Shown piece after piece: positions 29,466 to 38,971 of a DNA stretch of 64,000 nucleotides. Within the stretch, counting starts at the first letter, position 1. Each line of letters starts with the position of its first letter. The notes below the pieces were generated by a model. It saw nothing but the letters and a program-made list of their open reading frames with translations. It searched no databases and was not told the DNA's origin. The stretch lies in NCBI RefSeq assembly GCF_019753765.1, contig NZ_JAIJZW010000003.1:310001-374000 (forward strand). Reading direction: 5' to 3'. A program made the position numbers and the translations under genes. The stretch comes from Microbacterium marinilacus (GTDB taxonomy: Bacteria > Actinomycetota > Actinomycetes > Actinomycetales > Microbacteriaceae).

Positions 29466-29839
29466 ATGCTCGATGAGCTGCTCAATCTGGAGCGCCGAGG
29501 GTAGGCCTCTTTCTGCGACGGCTCAGGGGCGGACTTCTACGGTCAGCTGATGACCAGCGACGGTGTCATGGTCCTCGCTCACGGCCAAGTGCTCGACCGG
29601 ACGATGTCGTCGAATCTCTCAACGACGTGCCGCCGTGGCGGACCTACGAGATCGCCGATGAACGGGTCATCCCCCTCGGCCACGAATGCGCAGTTCTCGT
29701 CTACACCGGTCCCGCGTATCGGGACGGCGACGAACCGGCATTCGTCGCCCTCATGTCCAGCGTGTACACCCGCCACGACGGCGCGTGGCGACTCGCCCTC
29801 TATCAGCAGATGCCGGTCCCGAGCCGAACGGATGACTGA
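29466..29839 (+). pseudogene. Decayed NTF2-like (DUF4440/SnoaL-type) gene
   Basis: Reading from the ATG at 29466 gives MLDELLNLERRG then an in-frame TAG at 29502, then ASFCDGSGADFYGQLM and HGQVLDR. A 1-base deletion near 29600 moves the frame, after which it continues as PPWRTYEIADERVIPLG and TRHDGAWRLALYQQ. Together this is a NTF2-fold domain of about 120 residues, broken by one nonsense codon (probably Trp to stop) and one frameshift. It marks the island as having some age. Confidence 0.7.
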
Positions 29840-29869
29840 GACCGCGAGCAATAGATACCAGAGCGCGTC

Positions 29870-30109
29870 TTACGGCTGCGTTGAGGTCGTCGCGTCCTCG
29901 ATCAGCAAGGACTGTGCCGGCACGCCGAGTTGTCCGGCGAGGGAGTCCACGGAGTCCAGCGTCAAGTTCCGCTCGCCGCGCTCGGTGCCGGCGAGGTAGC
30001 GGGGCGTGACCCCGAGTTCTTCGGCGAGCCTCTCCTGCGTGAGTCCCCGTTCCTGTCGCAGTGCTCGGACCTGACTCCCGAGCACTGATTTCAGGGGCCG
30101 CTCACTCAT
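29870..30109 (-). CDS. XRE-family helix-turn-helix regulator
   Basis: A 79-residue single-domain Cro/C1-type HTH: VRALRQERGLTQERLAEELG, then VTPRYLAGTERGERNLTLDS with the recognition helix. The short tail ends SLLIEDATTSTQP. It reads away from the integrase gene and starts 101 bp from it, so it may repress the integrase and control excision. This is inferred from position only. Confidence 0.85.
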   Translation of the reverse strand: MSERPLKSVLGSQVRALRQERGLTQERLAEELGVTPRYLAGTERGERNLTLDSVDSLAGQLGVPAQSLLIEDATTSTQP

Positions 30110-30210
30110 ACCTCAAGGCTGAAAGCAGGAAGCGATGAGTACCAGGTAGTCATCACTTCCACTACTCTCTGGGGGAGCAGCTGAGTCCGTGCAGTGGAGG
30201 CGACGGTGTC

Positions 30211-31314
30211 ATGACAGTCCACGACACGTGGAAGGGCCTGACGAAGAACGAGATCGAGCAGAGACGCGCCAAGGGCGGCCTTCGGTATCAGCGTCGATGG
30301 CGAGAAGGCCGAGGCCGCGAGGCTGTTCAGCGTAAGCAGAGCTACTCCGAAGCGCAGCGAGTGCAGGCTTACGTCGATGACGCCAAGCAGATGGGCCACA
30401 GCGGAAAGACCATCAAATACGGCCCGATCACCGTCAACTACCTGCTCGACCGGCACCTGGCCGCGCGAGCGAATCGGTCACCGAACACGGTCAGGGACTA
30501 CCACTACCGCTCCCAGGAGATCCGTCGGCGATTCGGCGACCGCGTCGTCACGAGCCTGGATACGACGGAGATCGAGATCTGGTCCGCCCGCGCGGAAGTT
30601 GCGGCACAGTCGCGGAAGAAGACGCTCGAGCTTCTCCGCGCTTCGATCAGGCGGGGAATTCGCGACGGCGTCGTCGACGCCGATCCGACCGAGGGGATCG
30701 TTGTATCGCTCGGCCACAAGGAACGGCCGCACTGGTCGCATGCGGAACTCATCGCCGTCCTCTCTGTTGCCCCGACATCCTTCGATCGGGCGCTGCTTGG
30801 CGTGCAGGGCCTGATGGGTCTGCGTCTCGGCGAGGCGCGCTCGCTCACTGTCGGCAGCATCGTCGGGGACACACTCAAGGTGAGGAACTCCGGGGCCGGC
30901 GCAGACACCACCAAGACCAGAGCCAGCATGCGAACCCTGCCGATTCCCGGCTCTCTCCGCCCCTTGCTCACGGACATCGCCGGCGACAGAAGTAGAGACT
31001 CCTGGCTCTTCGCGAGCCCACGACGACGGGGACAGCCCATCAGCGCGCGATACACCGGCACTGCGCTTGAGCGAGCCCGCACGATCGCGAACCAAGGCCG
31101 AAAGAACGAGATTCCTGAGATTACCGCGCACGGCCTCCGTCATACGTTCGCCGCGATCACGCTCTCCGAACTCGGCGCAGACATTCTCTCCGTCTCACGG
31201 GCGCTCGGGCACTCCCGACCATCGACGACACTCAACCACTATGGTCACCTCGCGCCGGCAGGACTGGAGACGTTGATGGAGCGGTTGGATGCCTTCGATC
31301 CACGTCCCCGATGA
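30211..31314 (+). CDS. int: Tyrosine recombinase / site-specific integrase
   Basis: A 367-residue phage-type integrase. The N-terminal arm-binding/SAM-like region runs to about residue 150 (TVRDYHYRSQEIRRRFGDR in the core-binding domain). The catalytic domain has Arg in LMGLRLGEARSL, His-x-x-Arg in AHGLRHTFAA, GHSRP, and the nucleophile Tyr in STTLNHYGHL. All catalytic residues are present, so it should be active. Position near attL and the tRNA anticodon-loop target are consistent with it having integrated this island. Confidence 0.95.
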   Translation: MTVHDTWKGLTKNEIEQRRAKGGLRYQRRWREGRGREAVQRKQSYSEAQRVQAYVDDAKQMGHSGKTIKYGPITVNYLLDRHLAARANRSPNTVRDYHYRSQEIRRRFGDRVVTSLDTTEIEIWSARAEVAAQSRKKTLELLRASIRRGIRDGVVDADPTEGIVVSLGHKERPHWSHAELIAVLSVAPTSFDRALLGVQGLMGLRLGEARSLTVGSIVGDTLKVRNSGAGADTTKTRASMRTLPIPGSLRPLLTDIAGDRSRDSWLFASPRRRGQPISARYTGTALERARTIANQGRKNEIPEITAHGLRHTFAAITLSELGADILSVSRALGHSRPSTTLNHYGHLAPAGLETLMERLDAFDPRPR

Positions 31315-31408
31315 AAGACGTTGAGGTGCGACCGGGGTGCCAGCCCTTCTTGGCTGCGGCTAGATAGATCACTCACCGAATGTCAGTGTCGGCACCCATA
31401 CTGAGTGC

Positions 31409-32314
31409 ATGGCTCGGAAGATGACGCCCGCACAACTGAAGGCAGCCCTGAACAGGGCGCAACGCCAGCAGAAGCAAGCCGTCGACAAGTACAACCGTGA
31501 GGCGCGTCGATACAACGCTGCTGTGAAGAAGTCGGTGAACGACTACAACCGTGAGGTGCGCGTTTACAACGCCAAGGCGAGAGCTCACAACACCGCGGTC
31601 AGGAATCACCGGAGCCGTCTGGAACAGGAGATTCGCCGGCTGAACTCCCGTCCGTCTAGCACCACCTTCGTCAGCTATCGGACCTCTGTCGAGTCACTTG
31701 GCCTCAGCTACGTCTCGACCGAGGAGCGCCTGACAGGTCGCCAGGTCACGCCTGCAGAGCGTGACCTAATGGACCGCGTCAGTGAGGAGGCCGCGAACAG
31801 CGCGTACCTGCTCAACGCTATGGACGGTGATGGAGCCCCCGAGGACGATCCAACCGAAGAGGAGTTGCGGGAGGCGAGCATGCAGTCTGAACTCGCTCCA
31901 TTTGGCCAGGACCTCGTTGATCGGTGGTCCGGGGCGCTGTTTTCACTGAGTCCGCGTAACCCGGATGCTGCGCGGCACTTCTGCACTAGCGCACGCGAAG
32001 TCCTGATTGCGATGATCGATCACGCTGCTCCGGATCAGGGGGTGGTCGAGGCGGACCCCACCTGTGATCGCACGGATCGCGGGGTGCCTACGAGGAGAGC
32101 GAAGGTTGGCTTCCTGCTTCGCCGTAAGGGCGTGAGCGTGGATGAAATCGAGGCCCTCATCGAGCAGGATGTCGACAACGTCCTGACGCTCTTTCGCGAC
32201 TTCAATGACGGAACGCACGGTCACGCGGGGCGCTTCACGATCACGCAACTCAGTGCGCTTCGGAACCGGGTTGAGTCGGCGATTAGCTTCATTCACACAC
32301 TCGCCGTGGCGTGA
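31409..32314 (+). CDS. Uncharacterised protein with N-terminal YN-rich coiled coil
   Basis: A 301-residue protein. Residues 5-78 form a charged helical region with recurring Tyr-Asn pairs (DKYNREARRYNAA, NDYNREVRVYNAK), likely a coiled coil. The C-terminal half (about 165-300) has a compact helical domain with WSGALFSLSPRNPDAARHF, TRRAKVGFLL and FNDGTHGHAGRFT. This pattern faintly recalls helical nuclease domains predicted in pPIWI-type defence loci, but I cannot confirm that. It lies between the integrase and the restriction operon. Confidence 0.7.
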   Translation: MARKMTPAQLKAALNRAQRQQKQAVDKYNREARRYNAAVKKSVNDYNREVRVYNAKARAHNTAVRNHRSRLEQEIRRLNSRPSSTTFVSYRTSVESLGLSYVSTEERLTGRQVTPAERDLMDRVSEEAANSAYLLNAMDGDGAPEDDPTEEELREASMQSELAPFGQDLVDRWSGALFSLSPRNPDAARHFCTSAREVLIAMIDHAAPDQGVVEADPTCDRTDRGVPTRRAKVGFLLRRKGVSVDEIEALIEQDVDNVLTLFRDFNDGTHGHAGRFTITQLSALRNRVESAISFIHTLAVA

Positions 32315-32418
32315 TGGTCGGCGGTCGACCGAACAGACTGGCCTCTCGGCACAGGCGCACACCACGGCTCATGTGGACTAGCCGTGCTGTCGCGAGTCAA
32401 GACGCACAACGTAGCGCA

Positions 32419-32442
32419 CCGTGTAAAGTTTCTGATACACGG
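32419..32442. promoter_or_regulatory. Inverted repeat overlapping the hsdM -10 element
   Basis: CCGTGTA (32419-32425) and TACACGG (32436-32442) form perfect 7-bp arms around 10 bases. The left arm overlaps TAAAGT (32424-32429), a -10-like hexamer upstream of hsdM. It is a good candidate operator for the XRE protein encoded at the end of the hsd operon. Confidence 0.55.
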
Positions 32443-32472
32443 AGCAATCGACGACGGCAGGACTGATCACCG

Positions 32473-34419
32473 ATGACACAGACGGCGGGGCTATCCAGGA
32501 AGACCACGGCTCGGATCGTCTGGGACACGGCGGACAAGTACCTGCGCAACATCGTCGACGAGGAAGACTACGGCGACTACATCCTGCCGTTCACCGTCCT
32601 CCGTCGGCTGGAGTGCATGCTCGCCGATAGCAAGGACGATGTCATCAAATTCGTCGACGCCTTCGTCGCCATGCCGCAGCACCTCATCGACATCGCGGTC
32701 AAGGACAGGTTCGGCCTGGGCTTCTACAACGTCTCGCCGCTCGACCTCGCGACGATCGCCTCGGTCGACGACAATGTGGACAAGTCGCTCAAGAGTTACA
32801 TCGACGGCTTCTCCAGCAACATCGCCGACATCTGGGTCTCGTTCGACTTCAACCGGCGCGCGAAGGTCCTCGCCGACGCGAACCGCCTGCTTGCCGTAGT
32901 GAAGCATTTCTCGACGCTGCCGCTCGGGCCGAAGGACCTCAGCGACACCGGCATGGGCGACGTCTTCGAGGACGTCATGTATCGGGCCTTCAACAAGAAG
33001 GGCAAGGCGGCAGGAAACTTCTACACCCCGCGCGACGCCATCCGGCTCATGGTCGACGTGCTCATCAGCAACGACGACGACACCATCGCGTCCGATCACG
33101 CCGCGCGTTCGGTCTACGACCCGACGGCGGGTTCCGGCGGCATGCTGCTCATCGCGCAAGAGGCGCTGAAGCGCACCAACGAGAAGGTCGACGTCACCCT
33201 CTACGGCCAGGAGCTCATGCCTTCGGCGTTCGCGCTCGGCAAGGCGGACCTGCTCATCCAGGGCGGTCGCCCCGACGCGATCAAGAAGGGCAACACCCTC
33301 GTTGAGGACCTCTACGAGGGGCAGACCTTCGACTATGTGCTCTCCAACCCTCCATTCGGCGTCGACTGGGCGGTCGAGGAGGCATCGGTGCGCGAGCAGG
33401 CCAAGACCGAGGGTTCCCGCTTTAGTCATGGCCTGCCGGGCACAGCCGACGGCCAGATGCTATTCCTGGCCCACTGCGCCTCGAAGCTCAGCCCTGCGGG
33501 CAAAAACGGCCAGGGCGGCCGCGCCGCCGTGGTCTCGAACCAGTCGCCGCTGTTCAACAGCGACAACGGGCCGAACTCGATCCGCCAGTGGCTCCTCGAA
33601 GAGGACCTCATCGACGCGATCATCGCCCTGCCGACGAGCATGTTCTACGGCACCGGCATCGCGACCTACGTGTGGATCCTCGACGCGAACAAGGACTCGG
33701 AGCGCAAGGGCAAGATCCAGCTCATCGACGGCTCCGGCCACTGGGACTCGCTGCGCAAGCCCATGGGCGACAAGCGCCGCGAAATGAGCAAGGATCACCG
33801 CACCAAACTGCTGGAGGCCTACGAGGCATTCGAGTACGCGGATCCGACGATCTCGCGCGTGATGACGCCTGAGGACTTCATGTTCCGCGACGTGCCCGTG
33901 TACAAGCAGGCTCGGTTCGCGACGCGGTTCAGCGAGGAGGCGCTCGAGGCCGTCCGCGGTCGCCGCGACTTTGTCGAAGGGCACGCGGCGATCATGCGTT
34001 CGCTCGACGGCACAGCGTGGAACGACCTGCCGAAGGCGTTCCCGCTTGCTGCCAAGACCGCTGGGCTGAAGGCCCCGTTGGGGCTGATCGACGCGGTCAT
34101 GAAGGCGATGGCCGCGCTTGATGACACTGCGCCGCTGGCCGTCGACCGGAAGGGCAAGCCCGTGATCGTGCCGGGTTGGAAGCTCACGGAGCGCGTTCCC
34201 CTGAGCGAGGAGCTGAACGAACACATGGAGCGCGAGGTGCTGCCCTATGCGCCCGGTGCGCAGTGGGACGAGAGTAAGGCCAAACACGGCACCGATATCC
34301 CGTTCACACGGATCTTCTACGTGCCCGAGGAACCGCGCCCGCTCACCGAGATCGATGCGGACGTCAAGAAGCTCATGGGCGAGCTAGCTACGGCTTTCAC
34401 GGCGGTGAGCGAGGAATGA
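32473..34419 (+). CDS. hsdM: Type I restriction-modification DNA methyltransferase, M subunit
   Basis: A 648-residue N6-adenine methyltransferase subunit. The N-terminal helical HsdM_N domain (about 10-165) is followed by the SAM site VYDPTAGSGGMLL near residues 215-227 and the catalytic SNPPFG near residue 290 (NPPF motif IV). The C-terminal part is a longer than average extension of about 200 residues. With HsdS it methylates the recognition sequence. The stop overlaps the hsdS start (ATGA). Confidence 0.96.
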   Translation: MTQTAGLSRKTTARIVWDTADKYLRNIVDEEDYGDYILPFTVLRRLECMLADSKDDVIKFVDAFVAMPQHLIDIAVKDRFGLGFYNVSPLDLATIASVDDNVDKSLKSYIDGFSSNIADIWVSFDFNRRAKVLADANRLLAVVKHFSTLPLGPKDLSDTGMGDVFEDVMYRAFNKKGKAAGNFYTPRDAIRLMVDVLISNDDDTIASDHAARSVYDPTAGSGGMLLIAQEALKRTNEKVDVTLYGQELMPSAFALGKADLLIQGGRPDAIKKGNTLVEDLYEGQTFDYVLSNPPFGVDWAVEEASVREQAKTEGSRFSHGLPGTADGQMLFLAHCASKLSPAGKNGQGGRAAVVSNQSPLFNSDNGPNSIRQWLLEEDLIDAIIALPTSMFYGTGIATYVWILDANKDSERKGKIQLIDGSGHWDSLRKPMGDKRREMSKDHRTKLLEAYEAFEYADPTISRVMTPEDFMFRDVPVYKQARFATRFSEEALEAVRGRRDFVEGHAAIMRSLDGTAWNDLPKAFPLAAKTAGLKAPLGLIDAVMKAMAALDDTAPLAVDRKGKPVIVPGWKLTERVPLSEELNEHMEREVLPYAPGAQWDESKAKHGTDIPFTRIFYVPEEPRPLTEIDADVKKLMGELATAFTAVSEE

Positions 34420-35642
34420 CCGTCGAGACGCAGCCGCTCTGGACACTCACGTCGCTGAACGACGAGTCGTTGCCGGACACCACGCCCGGTGCGTACACGT
34501 TCGACTACGTCGACATCTCGAACGTGACGGAAGGCCACATCTCCGACGACTTGGAGACCTACGCCTTCCGCGACGCACCGTCCAGAGCGCGGCGCGTCGC
34601 GCGGCAGGACGACGTAATCATCTCGACCGTGCGGACGTACCTCAGGGCGATCGCGCGCGTTGGCGAGACCGAAGGGCCCACCGTCTACTCGACCGGATTC
34701 GCCGTGCTCAGGCCCGATCGAGACCTGGTGGATCCTCGCTACATCTCCTTCGTCCTGTCATCGCGCCAGGTCATGGATGAGATCATCGCGACATCCGTCG
34801 GCGTCAGTTATCCGGCGATCCAGGGCAGCGCCCTGCATCGCATGCGTGTGCCGTACTGCTCCCGAGAGAATCAAGCTGCGATCGTCAGCTACCTCGAGCG
34901 CGAGACCGCTGAGATGGACTCGGTACTGGCGAAGATGGATCTCCTGAGCGAGGCGCTACGCGAGCGCGCCCGCAGCGTCCAGACCAGGGCCGTCTTCGGC
35001 CTCGCAGCAGGACAGCGCCACAGCGCCGCCGATGCCCACTCGCCTCTGTCCGGCATTCCCGAGCACTGGGATCGCACGAAGTTTGGTTACGACTTCACCG
35101 AGAGCACCGAGCGGAACGGCGATGACCCGCCCGGCCCGCTGCTCTCGATCTCTGAGTACCGGGGGGTCGAGCTGAACAACCGCACGGAGGGCCAGCAAGC
35201 GTCGCTCGACGTCTCGAAGTACCGGGTGGTGCGGCCCGGCCAGCTCGCGGCGAACATGATGTGGCTCAACCACGGCGGCCTCGGTGTCTCCTCCCTCACC
35301 GGGTACATCAGCCCGGACTACAAGGCGTTCTGGATCTCGGACCGCTTCGAGCCGCGCTACGTCCACCACCTCTTCCGGAGCTCGCGGTACATCGACTACT
35401 TCGCCGCGATCGCGACCGGGGTCCGCCCGAACGCCCAGCGCGTCACGAAGACGGTGCTGGACGCGACCCCTGTCCCGCTGCCGTCCCTCGACGAGCAGGT
35501 CAGGATCGCCGACGAGCTCGACGAGGCGACCACCCGCGTCGACGCCATGCTGGCGAAGGTCGCCGACCTTAAGTCTCTGCTCCTCGAGCGCCGCGCCGCG
35601 CTCATCACTGACGTCGTCACCGGCAACAAGGAAGTCGCATGA
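34416..35642 (+). CDS. hsdS: Type I restriction-modification specificity subunit S
   Basis: A 408-residue S subunit with two target-recognition domains (about 1-160 and 200-365), each followed by a helical spacer. The spacers are AEMDSVLAKMDLLSEALRER and TTRVDAMLAKVADLKSLLLE, clearly similar to each other. The second repeat ends in the usual RRAALITDVVTGN. The two different TRDs imply a bipartite recognition site that cannot be read from sequence. Start and stop overlap hsdM and hsdR by ATGA. Confidence 0.94.
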   Translation: MTVETQPLWTLTSLNDESLPDTTPGAYTFDYVDISNVTEGHISDDLETYAFRDAPSRARRVARQDDVIISTVRTYLRAIARVGETEGPTVYSTGFAVLRPDRDLVDPRYISFVLSSRQVMDEIIATSVGVSYPAIQGSALHRMRVPYCSRENQAAIVSYLERETAEMDSVLAKMDLLSEALRERARSVQTRAVFGLAAGQRHSAADAHSPLSGIPEHWDRTKFGYDFTESTERNGDDPPGPLLSISEYRGVELNNRTEGQQASLDVSKYRVVRPGQLAANMMWLNHGGLGVSSLTGYISPDYKAFWISDRFEPRYVHHLFRSSRYIDYFAAIATGVRPNAQRVTKTVLDATPVPLPSLDEQVRIADELDEATTRVDAMLAKVADLKSLLLERRAALITDVVTGNKEVA

Positions 35643-38600
35643 GCCACGCGCAGCTGATGGAACGCGAGTTCGAGGAGAACCTCTGCTCCGAACTGGCCGA
35701 GCGCGGCTGGCTCTACGAGGACGACGGCAGACCTACGGGATGGGACGTCGGCCTGGCGATAGTGCCTGCCGACGTGCTGCACTGGCTGGCCACGCAGTAC
35801 CCGGACGAGTACGAGAAGGCCGTCCCCGAGGACCTCGTCGGCGAGCAAAAGGCCGATGCCGAGCGGAAGCTCCTCGAGCACATCACCAAGGAGCTCGCCA
35901 AGGCGACGCGGATGGACCCGACGACCGGGCACCCGGTCGGCGGCCTCCTCGGCGTGCTGCGCAAGGGCTTCTCCTACGCACAGATCGGCCGCCCCGCTGC
36001 GAAGTTCGGCCCGATGATGGTGTTCCCACCGGCGAACCCGAACCTGACCGAGGTCGTCGAGGCGGCCGCGGCTGTGCGGCTCAGGGTCCTCCGCCAGGTG
36101 CGCTTCGACACGAAGACGAACGAGAGCATCGACGTCGTGCTCCTCGCCAATGGCCTGCCGTTGGTCACGCTGGAGCTCAAGACCGACAACATGCAGACGG
36201 TCAACCACGCGATCCGCCAGTACAAAGAGGATCGCAAGCCCGGCAGGGGCCGGCCGCTTCTCGCGCCCGGCCGCGTACTCGTTCACTTCGCGGTCTCCAA
36301 TGACCTCGTCTACATGACGACCAAGCTTCAGGGCGGGGACACGGTTTTCCTGCCGTTCAACCAGGGCGACGACGGCCACGAGGGTAACCCGCCGTCGAGC
36401 ACGGGCTCGTCGACCAATTACCTCTGGCGCGAGATCCTCGCGCGCCAGACCTTCATGCGCATCCTCAAGGACTTTGCCCTTTTCGAGCCGGGGAAGTCGG
36501 GGAAGAAGGAGGACGGTCGCCTCGTCTTCCCGCGCTTTCACCAACTGCGAGCCGTAGAGCGCGTCGTCGCTGACATCGAGGAGAACGGGCCCGGTAAGCG
36601 CTACCTGGTCTGGCACTCGGCAGGTTCCGGTAAAACCAAGACCATCGCGTGGCTCAGTCACCGCTTGATCCGGCACATGAACGCCGACTCGAAGTCGACA
36701 TTCGACTCGGTCATCGTCGTCACCGACCGTACGGTGCTTGACGAGAACATCCGCGACGACATGAACCTAGTGCAGTCGAGCAAGGGCCTCGTTGTGGCGG
36801 TGGGCGAGAAGTCCGGCGCGAAGTCTCCGCAGCTGAAGAAGGCGTTGATCGACGGCGACCACATCATCACCTGCACCCTGCAGACCTTTCCCGAGGTCAT
36901 GAGGCTTATCGAGGACACGGAAGAGCTGCGCGGCCGACGCTGGGCCGTGATCGCCGATGAGGCACACTCCTCCCAGTCAGGATCCGCCGCCAAGCAGCTC
37001 AAGGAACTGCTCGTGGACGTTGAGATCGACCCCGACGAGGAGATCAGTGCCGACGACCTCCTGGCAGCCAAGGACTCGGCCATCGCGGCGTCGGCCAACA
37101 TCACCTTCGTTGCTCTGACCGCGACCCCGAAGGGAAAGACTCTCCGGCTGTTCGGCACCAAGGTCGGAGAGCGCTGGGAGGCCTTCGATACCTACACGAT
37201 GGCGCAGGCGATCGAAGAAGGCTTCATCCTCGACGTCCTCACCAATTACTCGACCTACGACATGTTTCTTCGAGTGAAGAACATTCTGGACGGTGAGGAG
37301 TCCGAGCGCGAGGTCCAGGTCAACACCGGTGAGGCGGTCTCGAGTATCGTCCGCTATGCCAGGCTCCACCCGACTGCGATCGCCCAAAAGGTCCGGGTCG
37401 TGGTCGAGCACTTCCGACGCAACGTGCAGCCGCTCCTCGGCGGCCAGGCACGCGCCATGGTCGTCACCAGTTCCCGCATGGAGGCACTGAGCTGGTCGCG
37501 GAAGATGGACGCATACATCGCCGAGAAGGGCTACGACCTGCACACGCTCGCTGCGTTCTCCGGCTCGCTCACCGACGAGGACGGAGAGAGCGTCACCGAG
37601 GTCTCGGTCAACGGCGTGAGCGACGTCGGGCGGGCCTTCCGCGAGCAGGGCGTCTACCGCGTCCTCATCGTCGCGAACAAGTTCCAGACCGGCTTCGACG
37701 AGCCGCGCCTGATGGCGATGTACGTCGACAAGAAGCTTTCCGGTGTCGCCACGGTGCAGACGCTGTCCCGACTGAACCGCATCTACCCGGGCAAGACTGC
37801 GCCGATGGTCGTCGACTTCCGGAACTCCCCGGCGAGTGTCCAGGCCGACTTCAAGCTGTACTACTCAGACGCGCACGTCGACGGCGATGTCGACCCGAAC
37901 GCGCTGATAACGGTCGGCGAGCGGCTCGACACCGCGGGGCTCTACACGCACGAGGAGATGAACGCAGTCGCCGACGCGTTCATCCAGGACGCGGGTGGCG
38001 AGGCGATTGCCAAGGCTCTATCGCCGATCAAGAACCGCTGGAGTGGCCAGTGGCGTCAGGCCATGCTGTCGAAGGACAAGAAGCAGAAGAAGGAGCTCGA
38101 AGCCTTCCGCGCCGATGTGCTCAGCTATCGCAATGCCTGGCAGTTCCTCAGCCAGATCGTCGACTACCAGGACCCGGAGCTGCACCGTCGAGCCATCCTC
38201 GCGACATTGCTAGGCCGGAACCTCCACGCTGACGGCGACGACCGCGACGACAGCTTCCTCGAGGGCGTGCAGCTCTCGGGCGTCAAACTCGTCCCCTCCG
38301 CGATCGAGGAGGACCACTCGATCAGCGAAGGCAGCGGCGACGGCATCAAATTGCCGACCTTCGATGGTGAGTACGGCGGGAGCGCTGCGCCGAAGAAGGG
38401 GCCGCTCGACGAGGCTATCGAGAAGGTCAACGAGATGTTCAAGGCCAAGGGCGTCGATGTCAGTCCCGAGAGCGTGTCCGGATTCATCACGACGTTCTGG
38501 GGCTTCCTCGACGCCAGCGAGGAAGCAGCCGCGATGGCGAAGAACAACACAGTGGCGCAGCTCAAGGCGTCTGAGGGCTTCAGCAACGCGGTCGGGCTCG

Positions 38601-38752
38601 CGGTCCTCAAGACCGTGAACGAGTCGAAGGAGATCCAGGCCTACATGACGGATCCGGCGTTCATCGGCCAGCTATCCGACATTGCGGCCGACGCGCTTTA
38701 TGCCCAACATCGTCCCGACGCGGACACGGCTTCTGGCCCAGCTGGAGAATGA
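35639..38752 (+). CDS. hsdR: Type I restriction endonuclease, R subunit
   Basis: A 1037-residue translocase-nuclease. The N-terminal PD-(D/E)xK nuclease core is seen as ESIDVVLLANGLPLVTLELK (about residues 161-180). SF2 helicase motifs follow: Walker A SAGSGKTKT (about 326), DEAH in VIADEAHSSQSG (about 439), FVALTATPKG (motif III) and NKFQTGFDEP (motif V/VI region). The C-terminal helical domain contacts the methylase core. The gene is intact with no frameshift, so restriction should be functional. Confidence 0.96.
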   Translation: MSHAQLMEREFEENLCSELAERGWLYEDDGRPTGWDVGLAIVPADVLHWLATQYPDEYEKAVPEDLVGEQKADAERKLLEHITKELAKATRMDPTTGHPVGGLLGVLRKGFSYAQIGRPAAKFGPMMVFPPANPNLTEVVEAAAAVRLRVLRQVRFDTKTNESIDVVLLANGLPLVTLELKTDNMQTVNHAIRQYKEDRKPGRGRPLLAPGRVLVHFAVSNDLVYMTTKLQGGDTVFLPFNQGDDGHEGNPPSSTGSSTNYLWREILARQTFMRILKDFALFEPGKSGKKEDGRLVFPRFHQLRAVERVVADIEENGPGKRYLVWHSAGSGKTKTIAWLSHRLIRHMNADSKSTFDSVIVVTDRTVLDENIRDDMNLVQSSKGLVVAVGEKSGAKSPQLKKALIDGDHIITCTLQTFPEVMRLIEDTEELRGRRWAVIADEAHSSQSGSAAKQLKELLVDVEIDPDEEISADDLLAAKDSAIAASANITFVALTATPKGKTLRLFGTKVGERWEAFDTYTMAQAIEEGFILDVLTNYSTYDMFLRVKNILDGEESEREVQVNTGEAVSSIVRYARLHPTAIAQKVRVVVEHFRRNVQPLLGGQARAMVVTSSRMEALSWSRKMDAYIAEKGYDLHTLAAFSGSLTDEDGESVTEVSVNGVSDVGRAFREQGVYRVLIVANKFQTGFDEPRLMAMYVDKKLSGVATVQTLSRLNRIYPGKTAPMVVDFRNSPASVQADFKLYYSDAHVDGDVDPNALITVGERLDTAGLYTHEEMNAVADAFIQDAGGEAIAKALSPIKNRWSGQWRQAMLSKDKKQKKELEAFRADVLSYRNAWQFLSQIVDYQDPELHRRAILATLLGRNLHADGDDRDDSFLEGVQLSGVKLVPSAIEEDHSISEGSGDGIKLPTFDGEYGGSAAPKKGPLDEAIEKVNEMFKAKGVDVSPESVSGFITTFWGFLDASEEAAAMAKNNTVAQLKASEGFSNAVGLAVLKTVNESKEIQAYMTDPAFIGQLSDIAADALYAQHRPDADTASGPAGE

Positions 38753-38955
38753 GCATGAGCGACGAGGTGCAACAGAGCTTTGGCGACGTCATTCGTGACG
38801 CTCGGAAGAAGCAAGGCTGGTCGCAGGTCGAGCTCGGCGAGCGAGCAGGAGTTTCACGTCCGACCATCGCTCGCGTCGAGGGCAACAACGATGTCACGAC
38901 CGCCACCATCGCCAAGATTGCGCAAGCACTCGGCCTGAAGCTTGAGCTCAAGTGA
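38749..38955 (+). CDS. XRE-family regulator coupled to hsdR
   Basis: A 68-residue Cro/C1-type HTH protein: FGDVIRDARKKQGWSQVELG, RAGVSRPTIARVEG and ATIAKIAQALGLKLEL. Its ATG overlaps the hsdR stop, so it is made only with the full operon. Small HTH proteins in R-M operons often act as control (C) proteins. Here it may bind the inverted repeat at the hsdM promoter. A HigA-like antitoxin role is possible, but no toxin partner of the usual kind is adjacent. Confidence 0.88.
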   Translation: MSMSDEVQQSFGDVIRDARKKQGWSQVELGERAGVSRPTIARVEGNNDVTTATIAKIAQALGLKLELK

Positions 38956-38971
38956 TCTCAAGGCAATCTCG

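Noticed and set aside
38749..38955. Toxin-antitoxin interpretation of the XRE gene with hsdR or the GIY-YIG gene
   Set aside because: No HigB/HipA/RelE-like partner is adjacent, and the overlap with hsdR fits a control-protein role better.
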